DNA of 18,171 nt from Betaproteobacteria bacterium (GCA_011391185.1 JAABRB010000028.1:1-18171); one strand, 5' to 3'; shown: positions 7,767-14,699, counted from the first letter of the stretch. Notes: generated by a model not told the origin, from the letters alone. Translations and numbers: made by a program.

Positions 7767-8414
7767 ATGAGCAAACCCATTTCCGATCTGCGCCACGAGT
7801 ACTCGCGTGCAAGCCTCGACGAGAGCGGGGTCGCGCGCGACCCGGTCGAGCAATTCTCCAAGTGGTTCGGCGAGGCGCTGAAGTCCGAGCTCGCCGAGCC
7901 GACCGCCGGGGCGCTCGCCACCGCAGCGCCAGGCGCCGACGGAATCGTTCGACCATCCGCGCGCATGGTGCTGCTGAAGGGATTCGACGCGCGGGGATTC
8001 GTCTTCTATACGAATTACGAAAGCCGCAAGGGCCGCGATCTGGCTGCGAATCCGTGGGCAAGCCTGGTGTTCTTCTGGGCCGAGCTCGAGCGCCAGGTGC
8101 GCATCGAGGGCCGCATCGCGAAGGCGGGCGCCGATGAATCGGATGCGTACTACCAGACCCGACCGCTCGGTGCGCGGATCGGCGCGTGGGCGTCACCGCA
8201 GAGCGAACCCGTGTCCAAGACGGGGCTCATGGCGCGCGCGGCCGAGATGGGTCTGCGGCATGGGCTGAATCCCGCGCGCCCCCCGCACTGGGGCGGTTAC
8301 CGGCTGACGCCGGATGCCCTGGAATTCTGGCAAGGCCGGCCGAGCCGGCTGCACGATCGCATCCGCTATCGCCTTGCCGACGCCGAATGGGTGATCGAGC
8401 GGCTGGCGCCATAA
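7767..8414 (+). CDS. pdxH: Pyridoxamine 5'-phosphate oxidase
   Basis: PdxH is a cytoplasmic FMN enzyme that oxidises pyridoxine or pyridoxamine 5'-phosphate to pyridoxal 5'-phosphate, the last step of vitamin B6 synthesis and salvage. The protein is 215 residues, the usual family length. Visible signatures are [10 protein letters not shown] near the start, [10 protein letters not shown] and [10 protein letters not shown] (FMN and phosphate contacts), RQVRIEG, and the hallmark WASPQSEP. The C-terminal HWGGYR and [12 protein letters not shown] form the diagnostic PdxH dimerisation region. ATG 7767 fits family alignments (SDLRHEY follows). Only a poor Shine-Dalgarno is present; a TAGAAT -10-like element at 7737-7742 suggests a leader of about 20 bases. 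The acyl-CoA synthetase gene follows 49 bases downstream on the same strand and may share its transcript, though their functions are not obviously linked. Confidence 0.97.
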   Translation: MSKPISDLRHEYSRASLDESGVARDPVEQFSKWFGEALKSELAEPTAGALATAAPGADGIVRPSARMVLLKGFDARGFVFYTNYESRKGRDLAANPWASLVFFWAELERQVRIEGRIAKAGADESDAYYQTRPLGARIGAWASPQSEPVSKTGLMARAAEMGLRHGLNPARPPHWGGYRLTPDALEFWQGRPSRLHDRIRYRLADAEWVIERLAP

Positions 8415-8463
8415 GGGAGTTCGCTCGCCCGCGCGTTCGTCGCACGCACCTCGGGACCGACCC

Positions 8464-9999
8464 ATGTTAGAACTGGCCAGCCTGATTTCGCACCACGCGC
8501 ACTTCCGGCCCGATCACCTCGCGGTGGTGTTCGAGGAGGAGCGGTTGACCTGGCGGGCGTTCCACGCGCGTGTCGCCCGGGTGGCAAACGTGCTTCGCGA
8601 ACTGGGCATCGGGCCAGGCGACAAGGTCGCCACGGTCATGACGAATTGTCGCGAGCTGCTCGAGATCTACTGGGCGGTGCCGTCGATCGGCGCGGTGCTG
8701 GTGCCACTCTCGCCGCTCCTCATGCCGACGGGGCTCGCCGCGCTGGCGCGCAATTCGGATGCGAAGTGCCTGATCAGCCAGCGCGCGATGCTGCCCACAC
8801 TCGGCGCGATCCGCGGCGAGCTCGCCAGCCAGCTCGCGGACCGGATCCTGCTCGTGGACGGCGCCGAGCCCGGCTACGGCGACTACACAGCGCGCACGGC
8901 GCGTGCGGCAGATTCCTTCGCGCCAACGCAAGTGGCAAGCGACGATCTCTTCAACATCATGTACACGAGCGGCACCACCGGATTGCCCAGGGGGATCATG
9001 CATTCGCACTTCACGCGCTCGATGTACGCGCTGTGGCTCGGGGCCGCGTGGCGCATGACGCCCGAGTCGCGGGCGCTGCATACGGGCGCGCTCGTCTTCA
9101 ACGGCGCTTTCATCACGATGATGGCGGCTTTCTACCTTGGCGGAACGTTCTGCCTGGCCCGCCAGTTCAATGCCGGGGAGATGATCGCGACGATCGAACG
9201 CGAGCGCATCACCCACATCATGGTGGTGCCGTCGCAGATCATCGCACTGTTCGACTCCCCGGGTTTCGATCCGGTGCGACTTGCATCGCTCGAAATGATT
9301 CTCTCGCTCGGCGCACCGCTCCTGAACGAGTACAAGGAGAAGCTGAATCGCGTTCTGCCGGATCGTTTCTATGAGCTCTACGGCCTGACCGAGGGGTTCG
9401 TCACCATTCTCGACCGCGACGCTGCGACGCGGAAGGCCGGCTCGGTGGGCTGCCCACCCCAGTACGCGGAGATGCGGATCGTGAGCGAGGACGGCCGGGA
9501 GTGCGCGACGGGCGAAATCGGCGAGATCGTGGGGCGCAGTCCGATCCTCATGAGCGGTTACTACAAGCGCCCCGATCTCACTGCGCAGGCAATCCGCGAC
9601 GGCTGGCTCTATTCCGGCGATATGGGTTATGTGGACGACGAGGGCTACCTCTATCTCGTCGACCGCAAGAAGGACATGATCGACTCCGGCGGCGTGAAGG
9701 TCTACCCGAAGGACGTCGAGGAGATCGCCGCACAGCATGCGGAAGTGCGCGACGTCGCGGTGTTCGGCGTCCCGCACGAGAAATGGGGCGAGACGCCGAT
9801 CGCGGCAGTGATCCTGCGCGACGAGGCCAAGGTGACCGCCGCGGAGCTCCGAGACTGGATCAACTCGCGCGTCGCGGCACGCTACCAGCGCGTGAGCGAG
9901 GTCGTCATCATGGCCGACTTCCCGCGCAGCGCCGCGGGCAAGACGCTCAAGCGCGAAATGCGGGACCCGTACTGGGCCGGCAAGGAAAAGCGAATCTAG
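8464..9999 (+). CDS. AMP-forming acyl-CoA synthetase (class I adenylate-forming enzyme)
   Basis: This 511-residue enzyme activates a carboxylic acid with ATP to an acyl-adenylate and transfers it to CoA. Evidence is the P-loop YTSGTTGLPRG at 167-177, the YELYGLTEG motif in the A5 region, and the hinge block YSGDMGYVDDEGYLYLVDRK. The catalytic lysine is Lys493, in AAGKTLKRE near the C-terminus. Length and motifs fit fatty-acid or aromatic-acid CoA ligases; chain length or substrate cannot be assigned. ATG 8464 begins the family-like sequence LELASLISHHAHFRPDHLAV, although the ribosome binding site is weak. Its last base triplet is a TAG inside the CTAG that begins the repeat element at 9996, so the gene ends exactly where the element starts and appears intact. 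Confidence 0.94.
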   Translation: MLELASLISHHAHFRPDHLAVVFEEERLTWRAFHARVARVANVLRELGIGPGDKVATVMTNCRELLEIYWAVPSIGAVLVPLSPLLMPTGLAALARNSDAKCLISQRAMLPTLGAIRGELASQLADRILLVDGAEPGYGDYTARTARAADSFAPTQVASDDLFNIMYTSGTTGLPRGIMHSHFTRSMYALWLGAAWRMTPESRALHTGALVFNGAFITMMAAFYLGGTFCLARQFNAGEMIATIERERITHIMVVPSQIIALFDSPGFDPVRLASLEMILSLGAPLLNEYKEKLNRVLPDRFYELYGLTEGFVTILDRDAATRKAGSVGCPPQYAEMRIVSEDGRECATGEIGEIVGRSPILMSGYYKRPDLTAQAIRDGWLYSGDMGYVDDEGYLYLVDRKKDMIDSGGVKVYPKDVEEIAAQHAEVRDVAVFGVPHEKWGETPIAAVILRDEAKVTAAELRDWINSRVAARYQRVSEVVIMADFPRSAAGKTLKREMRDPYWAGKEKRI

Positions 10000-10135
10000 C
10001 AGGTTGATGCAAAAGGGGCCACACCCCCTTTTGAATCCCCAATTTCAGTGATGCAAAACGCCGCCTCCCCTCGGGGCGACGCCGGTTCCGATGTCTTACG
10101 CACGTGCGTTTCAACGTTTTGCATCACGCTGCTAG
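9996..10135. mobile_element. Small CTAG-bounded element B (MITE-like, 140 bp with CTAG ends)
   Basis: Both ends carry CTAG followed by an inverted repeat. The left end, read inward, is CTAGCAGGTTGATGCAAAAG; the right end read on the other strand has CAGCGTGATGCAAAACG after CTAG. These agree at 18 of 21 positions. Inside are a 9-bp hairpin (10010-10018/10025-10033), a further perfect 12-bp inverted pair TGATGCAAAACG (10049-10060 and 10115-10126), and a 12-bp palindrome ACGCACGTGCGT (10098-10109). No protein is encoded. It shares its right CTAG with the larger element that follows. No second copy lies in the window, so mobility is inferred from structure only. Confidence 0.55.
10010..10033. terminator. 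Bidirectional terminator-like hairpin after the acyl-CoA synthetase
   Basis: CAAAAGGGG (10010-10018) pairs perfectly with CCCCTTTTG (10025-10033) around a six-base loop. In either direction the hairpin ends in a run of four U. It lies 11 bases after the synthetase stop, so it could terminate that transcript. The G:C part of the stem is only four pairs, so strength is uncertain. It is carried by element B. Confidence 0.45.
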
Positions 10136-10382
10136 TGTCCCGAATCAGAAATTCGCCGAAGAAAACCGCCCAGTTCGCCGCCAGGCGTCGTTCCGCTCCT
10201 TGCCAAGACGGCCAGTCTTGGCTGCGCTTTGGGGGAAGGGAAGGGGTCCCCCACCCCTTCCTGGCGCCTAGCCTGACGACGAACCGGGCAGTTTTCCCGT
10301 GCCTTCGGCGTACTCGTCCGATCATGGATAGGGCAGTTCCACCTGAGAACTTGTTCAACGAATCCCTGATTCGGGACACTAG
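10132..10382. mobile_element. CTAG-bounded MITE-like element A, complete copy (251 bp)
   Basis: The element starts with CTAGTGTCCCGAATCAG (10132-10148) and ends with its exact inverse complement (10366-10382), a perfect 17-bp terminal inverted repeat that continues imperfectly to about 32 bp (27 of 32 matching). A second inverted pair lies further in (10161-10186 against 10271-10296, 22 of 26). Central hairpins are CCAAGAC/GTCTTGG (about 10203-10221) and GGAAGGGGT/ACCCCTTCC (10239-10247/10253-10261). There is no transposase or credible coding frame. The first 76 bp recur exactly at 18096-18171, showing it is a dispersed repeat. CTAG may be the duplicated target rather than part of the element. 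The right CTAG supplies the TAG stop of the convergent dehydrogenase gene. Confidence 0.8.
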
Positions 10383-11284
10383 CCGCCGCGGGGTAATTCG
10401 ATCCCGGTAAGCGCCTGGTAGAACTTGACGAGCGCCGCGTCGTCTTCGGCGCCGTGCCCGAGCGCGACGGTCGCCAGGAAGACCTGCAGCGCCGCCGCGG
10501 CAACCGGCGCCGGGAACCCCGCCTCGCGCGCCGCGCCGAGCGCGAGCGACATGTCCTTCGTCAGCAACGTCGTGGCGGCTTTCGGGCGGTAATCTCCCGA
10601 GAGCACGCGCGGCATGCGGTCGCCGAAGATCCAGCTTCCGCCCGAGCTCGCATTCACCACGTCGAACACCCGCTGTGGTTCCAGGCCGAGCCGGATCCCG
10701 AGCGCCAGCGCTTCGCACGACGCGGCGAGATTCACTCCGGCAAGCATGTTGTTCACGAGCTTCATCCGCGCGCCGTCGCCCGGCCGCTCGCTCATGCGGA
10801 AGCGCGCGTTGGACATGGTTGTGAGAACATCGTTCGAGCGCTCCACCGCGGCGTCGGCGCCGGCAAGCATCATGCTGATCGTACCGGCGCCCGCCCGTGC
10901 CGGCCCGCCGGAGACCGGCGCGTCCAGCATCACGAGTCCGCGCTCGGCAAACCGCCCGGCGAGCGACTCGACGAACGTCGGGGACACCGTGCTCGACACA
11001 ATGAGCACTCCTTCGGGTGCGAGCGTCTCGACCACTCCGCGCGGGCCGAACACGACCGCTTCGGTCTGGACTTCGTTCACGACCAGTGTGATGACGACCC
11101 GGCAATCGGCCGCGAGATCGGCGGGCGACGCGCAAACCCTGGCCCCGGCCGCACGCGCCTCCGCATCCGCCTCGGCCCGGATGTCACGGGTGTGAACCGC
11201 ATAGCCCTGCGCGAGCAGCCGCCTGGCGACGGCCATCCCCATCAGGCCGACGCCGACGACGCCCACGTTTCGATTCTCCGGCAT
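10379..11284 (-). CDS. 3-hydroxyisobutyrate dehydrogenase-family NAD(P)-dependent oxidoreductase
   Basis: This 301-residue beta-hydroxyacid dehydrogenase has a Rossmann nucleotide-binding motif GVGLMG at 11-16. The substrate-binding signature DAPVSGGPARAGAGT is at 121-135. The catalytic Lys175 sits in MKLVNNM with Asn179, and the NASSGGSW and TKDMSLAL blocks lie in the helical C-terminal domain. The family oxidises 3-hydroxyisobutyrate, tartronate semialdehyde, L-threonate or succinic semialdehyde-type substrates; the sequence does not decide which. The start at 11284 has a strong GGGGGAGGG ribosome binding site on the minus strand (11288-11296). The stop TAG (10379-10381) is formed within the terminal CTAG of element A, yet the protein has full family length. 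It is therefore intact rather than truncated. Confidence 0.93.
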   Translation of the reverse strand: MPENRNVGVVGVGLMGMAVARRLLAQGYAVHTRDIRAEADAEARAAGARVCASPADLAADCRVVITLVVNEVQTEAVVFGPRGVVETLAPEGVLIVSSTVSPTFVESLAGRFAERGLVMLDAPVSGGPARAGAGTISMMLAGADAAVERSNDVLTTMSNARFRMSERPGDGARMKLVNNMLAGVNLAASCEALALGIRLGLEPQRVFDVVNASSGGSWIFGDRMPRVLSGDYRPKAATTLLTKDMSLALGAAREAGFPAPVAAAALQVFLATVALGHGAEDDAALVKFYQALTGIELPRGG

Positions 11285-11340
11285 ATACCCTCCCCCTACC
11301 CTGCACGGCCACGGAAATGCGCTGCAACATCCGCATTCGT

Positions 11341-11354
11341 TTAACCCGGATCAA
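11341..11354. promoter_or_regulatory. Possible FNR/ANR-type box
   Basis: TTAACCCGGATCAA matches TTGAT-N4-ATCAA at 8 of 10 informative positions, with a perfect right half. It lies in the divergent spacer between the dehydrogenase gene and the small 11484 gene. No clear -10 follows at the class II spacing, so this is a tentative call. Confidence 0.25.
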
Positions 11355-11427
11355 CCCGGCCCGTGTGGGTTGGTGCTCAGATCGACCCATGTGGCAAGCG
11401 AGCGTAGCGGGAAGCTGCCGCTGCGGC

Positions 11428-11481
11428 AATCGATGGGGAGACGCAAATCGATGGGGAGACGCAAATCGATGGGGAGACGCA
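11428..11481 (+). repeat. 18-bp tandem repeat (x3) carrying the ribosome binding site
   Basis: AATCGATGGGGAGACGCA is repeated three times without error (11428-11445, 11446-11463, 11464-11481) and stops two bases before the ATG at 11484. Each unit contains a GGGGAG Shine-Dalgarno-like core and an in-frame ATG. The last core (11471-11476) lies seven bases before the chosen start. The 18-base length keeps frame: translation from an upstream ATG would add SMGRRK-type hexapeptides. Confidence 0.95.
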
Positions 11482-11483
11482 TT

Positions 11484-11747
11484 ATGTTGACGTTTCAGGA
11501 CTGCCTCGATTTCTGCGAGCTGACCGAAGACGAGGTTCTCGCCATTGCGGAGCACGAGAATCTCCCCGAGGTGGTGGCGCTCGCGCTCGGCAACGCGCTC
11601 GCGCAGACTGCCGCGGGCGAGCAACTCGTCGAGAAGATGATCGTGGACGACATCGTTGCCGCGCAGAAGGCGGGAAATCTGCGCCACGCGGCGGCGCTGA
11701 AACTCGTGCTGCAGCGCTTTATCGCGCAGCATCCGGGGGCCGTTTAG
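11484..11747 (+). CDS. Small conserved-looking protein of unknown function
   Basis: This encodes an 87-residue, largely helical, acidic N-terminal protein beginning MLTFQDCLDFCELTEDEV and ending in a helix with KLVLQRFIAQHPGAV. No signal peptide or membrane segment is seen. The sense of the sequence (EDEVLAIAEHENLPEVVALALGN) resembles small uncharacterised proteobacterial proteins, but no named family could be assigned. ATG 11484 is preferred because it is immediately preceded by a GGGGAG site and begins protein-like sequence. The longer frame from 11370 would translate the 18-bp repeats and an unprotein-like leader. The gene stands alone, divergent from the dehydrogenase, with a possible FNR-type box about 130 bases upstream. 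Confidence 0.75.
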   Translation: MLTFQDCLDFCELTEDEVLAIAEHENLPEVVALALGNALAQTAAGEQLVEKMIVDDIVAAQKAGNLRHAAALKLVLQRFIAQHPGAV

Positions 11748-11825
11748 CGGCGCGCACGTTACGTACCGCGCGCGCCGCGTCACCGTGGCACACTCGGGGC
11801 CTCCGCCCGGCTCGAGGTATCGGCC

Positions 11826-11855
11826 ATGAACGCCATTCGCTCCCGGCTTTCGTGA
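11826..11855 (+). CDS. Possible nine-codon leader ORF overlapping the DUF72 start
   Basis: ATG 11826 is preceded by GAGG (11814-11817) at eight bases and encodes MNAIRSRLS. Its TGA (11853-11855) overlaps the GTG start of the DUF72 gene as GTGA. The ribosome binding site belongs to this short frame rather than to the GTG, which lacks one of its own. This suggests translational coupling, but the peptide itself need have no function. Confidence 0.4.
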   Translation: MNAIRSRLS

Positions 11856-12865
11856 GCAACCAGTTCGACCTCTTCGGCGAACGCGCGTCGGCGGGTGCCG
11901 ATCGTTTCGTACCGCCGGTCACGGTTCCGCCCGCGCCGGTTGACGAAGCGCTCGTCGCGCTCGGTCGAGCACTGCCTGCGAAGCTCTATCTCGGCACGTC
12001 TTCTTGGACGTTTCCGGGCTGGGCAGGAATCGTGTATGGCGACTCCCTGCCGGAGCCGGTGCTCGCACGCGAGGGTCTGCGTGCCTATTCGGCGCACCCG
12101 GTCCTCACCTGCGTCGGAATCGACCGCACCTTCTACGCGCCGGTGTCCGTCTCCGAGTTCGCGCGCTACGCCGCGCAAGTGCCCGACACTTTCCGCTTCG
12201 TGGTGAAAGCCCCCGCGCTCGTCACCGACGCGTTCATCCGCGGTGAGCGCGGCAAGCCGGCCGGCGACAGTCCGCGCTTTCTGGATGCGGCGTTCGCCGC
12301 GGCGCATTTCGTCGCACCGTGCGTCGAGGGGCTGGGGGCAAAAGCGGGGCCGATCGTCTTCCAGTTCTCGCCACTCGGCAGGTCGATCGTCCGCGATCCC
12401 GCGCGCTTCGCCGCGCGCCTGCACCGCTTCCTCGACGCTCTGCCTGCCGGGCCACTCTATGCAGTCGAGCTGCGCGACTCCGGCCTGCTGGGTGCACCGC
12501 TCGCCGCCGCACTCGGCGCGACGCGGGCGCGCTATTGCTTCGGCGTGCACTCGCGCATGCCGGACATCGCTGCGCAAGCTGCGGCGATGGCGGGGCTCGC
12601 CCCCGGACCGCTGGTCGCGCGCTGGAATCTGCACGCCGGGTATGCGTATGAAACGGCCAGGACACATTACGCGCCGTTCAACCGGCTCGTCGACGAGGAC
12701 CCGACAACGCGAACCGCGCTCGCCGCGCGCTGCCAGGCGGCATTGTCGGCGGGTTACCCCGCATACGTGATCGCGAACAACAAGGCCGAGGGCTCGGCGC
12801 CGCTTACCCTCATCAAGCTCGGTCAGGCGATGGTGGCCGGTGAGCCGGGGCCGGGCGCGCGATGA
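11852..12865 (+). CDS. DUF72 (YecE-like) domain protein
   Basis: This 337-residue protein belongs to the DUF72 family, predicted TIM-barrel proteins of unknown biochemical role. Signs are LYLGTSSWTFPGW at about residues 46-58, YSAHPVLTCVGIDRTFY, FRFVVKAP and FLDAA. Later come IVFQFSPLG, YAVELRDSGL and a closing YVIANNKAEGSAPLTLIKL. About 40 N-terminal residues (SNQFDLFGERAS...) precede the barrel and look flexible. GTG 11852 is taken as start; it has no ribosome binding site of its own and is likely reached by coupling from the nine-codon ORF. An internal start cannot be excluded. Its TGA overlaps the ATG of the Sel1 gene (ATGA, 12862-12865), so the two are translationally coupled. Confidence 0.9.
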   Translation: MSNQFDLFGERASAGADRFVPPVTVPPAPVDEALVALGRALPAKLYLGTSSWTFPGWAGIVYGDSLPEPVLAREGLRAYSAHPVLTCVGIDRTFYAPVSVSEFARYAAQVPDTFRFVVKAPALVTDAFIRGERGKPAGDSPRFLDAAFAAAHFVAPCVEGLGAKAGPIVFQFSPLGRSIVRDPARFAARLHRFLDALPAGPLYAVELRDSGLLGAPLAAALGATRARYCFGVHSRMPDIAAQAAAMAGLAPGPLVARWNLHAGYAYETARTHYAPFNRLVDEDPTTRTALAARCQAALSAGYPAYVIANNKAEGSAPLTLIKLGQAMVAGEPGPGAR

Positions 12866-13509
12866 TCGATACGATCGTTCTCGCTGCGGCGCTTGCGGTC
12901 GGGTCAGCCGCGCCGGCGGATCCTCCCGTGCCCGGACCCGAGCCCGCCTGGCGGGCATATCAGCGCGGCGATCATGCGCAGGCGGCGCGCGAGTACCGTG
13001 CAGCGGCCGAGCGCGGCGTGCGCCTCGCGCAGTTCAATCTGGCGATGATGCTGTTTCGCGGCGAAGGGCAGGCGGCGGATCCGGCGCAGGCGCTGGGATG
13101 GCTGCGCAAGGCCGCCGAATCCGGTCTGCCACAGGCGCAATACAATCTCGGTCTGTTGTCCGAGCACGGCGCACACGTCCCTCGCTCGCAGGTCGATGCG
13201 GCGGACTGGTATCGCCGCGCGGCGGAACAGGGCCACGCGGAAGCGCAGCTGGCGCTCGCCACCCAATACTTCCTGGGGCGCGGCGTGCCGCTCGATTATG
13301 GCGCCGCGGCGCACTGGTACGAGGCTGCGGCCGAGCGCGGCGATGCCGCGGCGCAGTACATCATCGCGAGCCTCTATGAGCGGGGCACCGGCGTGCCCGC
13401 CGACCTGCGCAAAGCGCTCGACTGGTATGTCCGCGCCGGCCGTCAGGGGGACCTGGCGGCGAAGATCAAGGCCCAGGATCTGGCGCGCCGCGTCGACGTC
13501 GCCCGATGA
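12862..13509 (+). CDS. Sel1-repeat (SLR/TPR-like) protein, probably exported
   Basis: This 215-residue protein consists mainly of Sel1-like repeats, helical hairpins used for protein-protein interaction. Four good 36-residue units are at about 55-90, 91-126, 127-162 and 163-198. They share A-Q-x-x-L/I-A...G-x-G-V-P...A-x-x-W-Y-x-x-A-A-E-x-G, and a partial unit precedes them at about 28-54. Residues 1-20 (MIDTIVLAAALAVGSAAPAD) look like a signal peptide, but the N-region has no Lys or Arg, so export is uncertain. It overlaps the DUF72 stop by ATGA and forms a two-gene unit with it. No catalytic residues are evident; a scaffold or envelope role is the usual expectation for the family. Confidence 0.9.
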   Translation: MIDTIVLAAALAVGSAAPADPPVPGPEPAWRAYQRGDHAQAAREYRAAAERGVRLAQFNLAMMLFRGEGQAADPAQALGWLRKAAESGLPQAQYNLGLLSEHGAHVPRSQVDAADWYRRAAEQGHAEAQLALATQYFLGRGVPLDYGAAAHWYEAAAERGDAAAQYIIASLYERGTGVPADLRKALDWYVRAGRQGDLAAKIKAQDLARRVDVAR

Positions 13510-13520
13510 GCCGAGACTGT

Positions 13521-13549
13521 CGCGCCACGGGCCATGCGCCCATGGCGCG
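13521..13549. terminator. Strong hairpin between convergent Sel1 and basic-protein genes
   Basis: CGCGCCA (13521-13527) pairs with TGGCGCG (13543-13549), and after one mismatch GGGC (13529-13532) pairs with GCCC (13538-13541) around a five-base loop. It lies between two convergent stops (13509 and 13559) and could act in both directions. No U-run follows, so it is terminator-like rather than a classical intrinsic terminator. Confidence 0.45.
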
Positions 13550-13558
13550 CTGCGTCGG

Positions 13559-13807
13559 TTACTTGCGCGTGCGCCGGGTCGCCTTGCGAACGGTCTTGCG
13601 CACGGACTTCGCCGGCTTGCGCTTCCCGGTTTTCTTGGCCGCCGCCGTCTCGGCCTTGCTCTTGCGCTGCATGTCCATGCGGTGGGCACGCGAGTACTGC
13701 TGGATATCCTTGAAGCGTCCCTTCGCGTCACGAACCGCGTAGAGCTTCTTGCCGGTGCTGCTGCGATGGGTGGTTCGCCTTGCCTTCTTGCGCTTCTTCG
13801 TGGCCAT
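13559..13807 (-). CDS. Small Lys/Arg-rich histone H1-like protein
   Basis: This 82-residue, extremely basic protein begins MATKKRKKARRTTHRSSTG. It has a conserved-looking core at 20-52 (KKLYAVRDAKGRFKDIQQYS, then RAHRMDMQRKSKAE) and ends in an AAKKTGKRKPAKSVRKTVRK tail. The tail resembles bacterial histone H1/AlgP-like nucleic-acid-binding segments. The core has a recognisable small-domain character (KLYAVRDxxGxFKDIQxYxRAH), also seen in other small basic bacterial proteins. The start is supported by AGGGAG (minus strand, 13813-13818), about five bases upstream. DNA or RNA binding is inferred from charge only. It lies 129 bases downstream of msrA on the same strand. Confidence 0.85.
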   Translation of the reverse strand: MATKKRKKARRTTHRSSTGKKLYAVRDAKGRFKDIQQYSRAHRMDMQRKSKAETAAAKKTGKRKPAKSVRKTVRKATRRTRK

Positions 13808-13936
13808 GCGCTCTCCCTTTGATCAATTAATCATCGATTGCCGCGGGTTGCGAAGCAGTTGCCATGACGAAGGCAGCCGCCGCGCCAGCCGATTATTCGT
13901 CCTGCGTCGCGGCGGGTCAACCCCACCTTCGCCCGG

Positions 13937-14512
13937 TCACTTCCGCTTGAGCTTCCCGAGGAAGTGCTTGCGGAACTTCGCCACCTTCTCCGCGACCACC
14001 CACATGCAATACGGCTGCGCCGGATTGCGCGCGAAATACTCCTGGTGATGCGCCTCGCCCATCCAGAACATCGTGGCCGGCGCGATCTCGGTGACGATCG
14101 GATCGTCGTACACCGCGCGTTCCGTCAGGTCGGCGACGACTTCGGCGGCGGTTCGCTGCTGCTCGGCCGAGTGGTAGAAGACCGCCGAGCGGTATTGGGT
14201 GCCGACGTCGTTGCCCTGACGGTTCAGCGTCGTCGGATCGTGAATCACGAAGAAGACCTCGAGCAGCTCGCGAAAGGAGACGACGCCCGGCTCGAACGTG
14301 ATGCGCACCACCTCCGCGTGGCCGCTCGTGCCCGAGCAGACCTCGTCATAGGTCGGGCGCTCGCGCGCGCCGCCCATGTAGCCGGATTCCACCGACTCGA
14401 CGCCCTTCAGGTCGTCGTAGACCGCCTCGAGGCACCAGAAGCACCCGCCGGCCAACGTCGCAACTTCCTTGCCTGCCGGGATCGCGTCGGCGGCGATGCT
14501 GGACTGGGTCAT
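13937..14512 (-). CDS. msrA: Peptide-methionine (S)-S-oxide reductase MsrA
   Basis: MsrA repairs oxidised methionine by reducing the S-epimer of methionine sulfoxide, using thioredoxin. The 191-residue protein has the defining GCFWC motif at 23-27 with nucleophile Cys24. It also has the typical VESGYMGG, PTYDEVCSGTSGHAEVV, FFVIHDPTTLNRQGNDVGTQYRS and HHQEYFARNP blocks. A C-terminal Cys in PAQPYCMW is the likely resolving residue. The open frame extends upstream to 14554, but the ATG at 14512 has AGGAGA just ahead of it while the upstream ATG has no ribosome binding site, so the shorter form is preferred. A small GCCAC/GTGGC hairpin (14531-14544) lies in the leader. It is divergent from nrdJ. 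Confidence 0.96.
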   Translation of the reverse strand: MTQSSIAADAIPAGKEVATLAGGCFWCLEAVYDDLKGVESVESGYMGGARERPTYDEVCSGTSGHAEVVRITFEPGVVSFRELLEVFFVIHDPTTLNRQGNDVGTQYRSAVFYHSAEQQRTAAEVVADLTERAVYDDPIVTEIAPATMFWMGEAHHQEYFARNPAQPYCMWVVAEKVAKFRKHFLGKLKRK

Positions 14513-14639
14513 CTCGGTCTCCTGGGGGGTGCCACGCGGGTGGCAGTTGGACATGGCACTTGGTCTTGCTTGGTAAACAAAAGCTTACACGGAACCTCGC
14601 GCCGGCCGCGCGCCGCCCCGGCCAGCCAGCGCTCCCGGA

Positions 14640-14663
14640 CCCCTCTGCGCTAAGGGGATTTTT
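14640..14663 (+). terminator. Weak terminator-like hairpin in nrdJ upstream region
   Basis: CCCCT (14640-14644) pairs with AGGGG (14653-14657) and is followed by ATTTTT. On the plus strand no gene ends here, so if real it would stop antisense or leader transcription. The five-pair stem is marginal. Confidence 0.25.
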
Positions 14664-14699
14664 GCACCGCAGCATCAACGTGTTGTGGATGAGTAAGAT

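Noticed and set aside
8467..9777. 436-codon minus-strand frame opposite the acyl-CoA synthetase
   Set aside because: It is the antisense shadow of a gene with complete adenylate-forming motifs.
10048..10410. Plus-strand frame of 120 codons across the repeat elements
   Set aside because: It crosses the junction of two inverted-repeat elements and enters the convergent gene antisense; no ribosome binding site or protein-like character.
11428..11481. CRISPR-like array
   Set aside because: The units are directly tandem with no spacers, so it is a simple tandem repeat.
14684..14692. DnaA box (TGTGGATGA)
   Set aside because: One mismatch to the consensus and no cluster of further boxes; expected by chance at this length.
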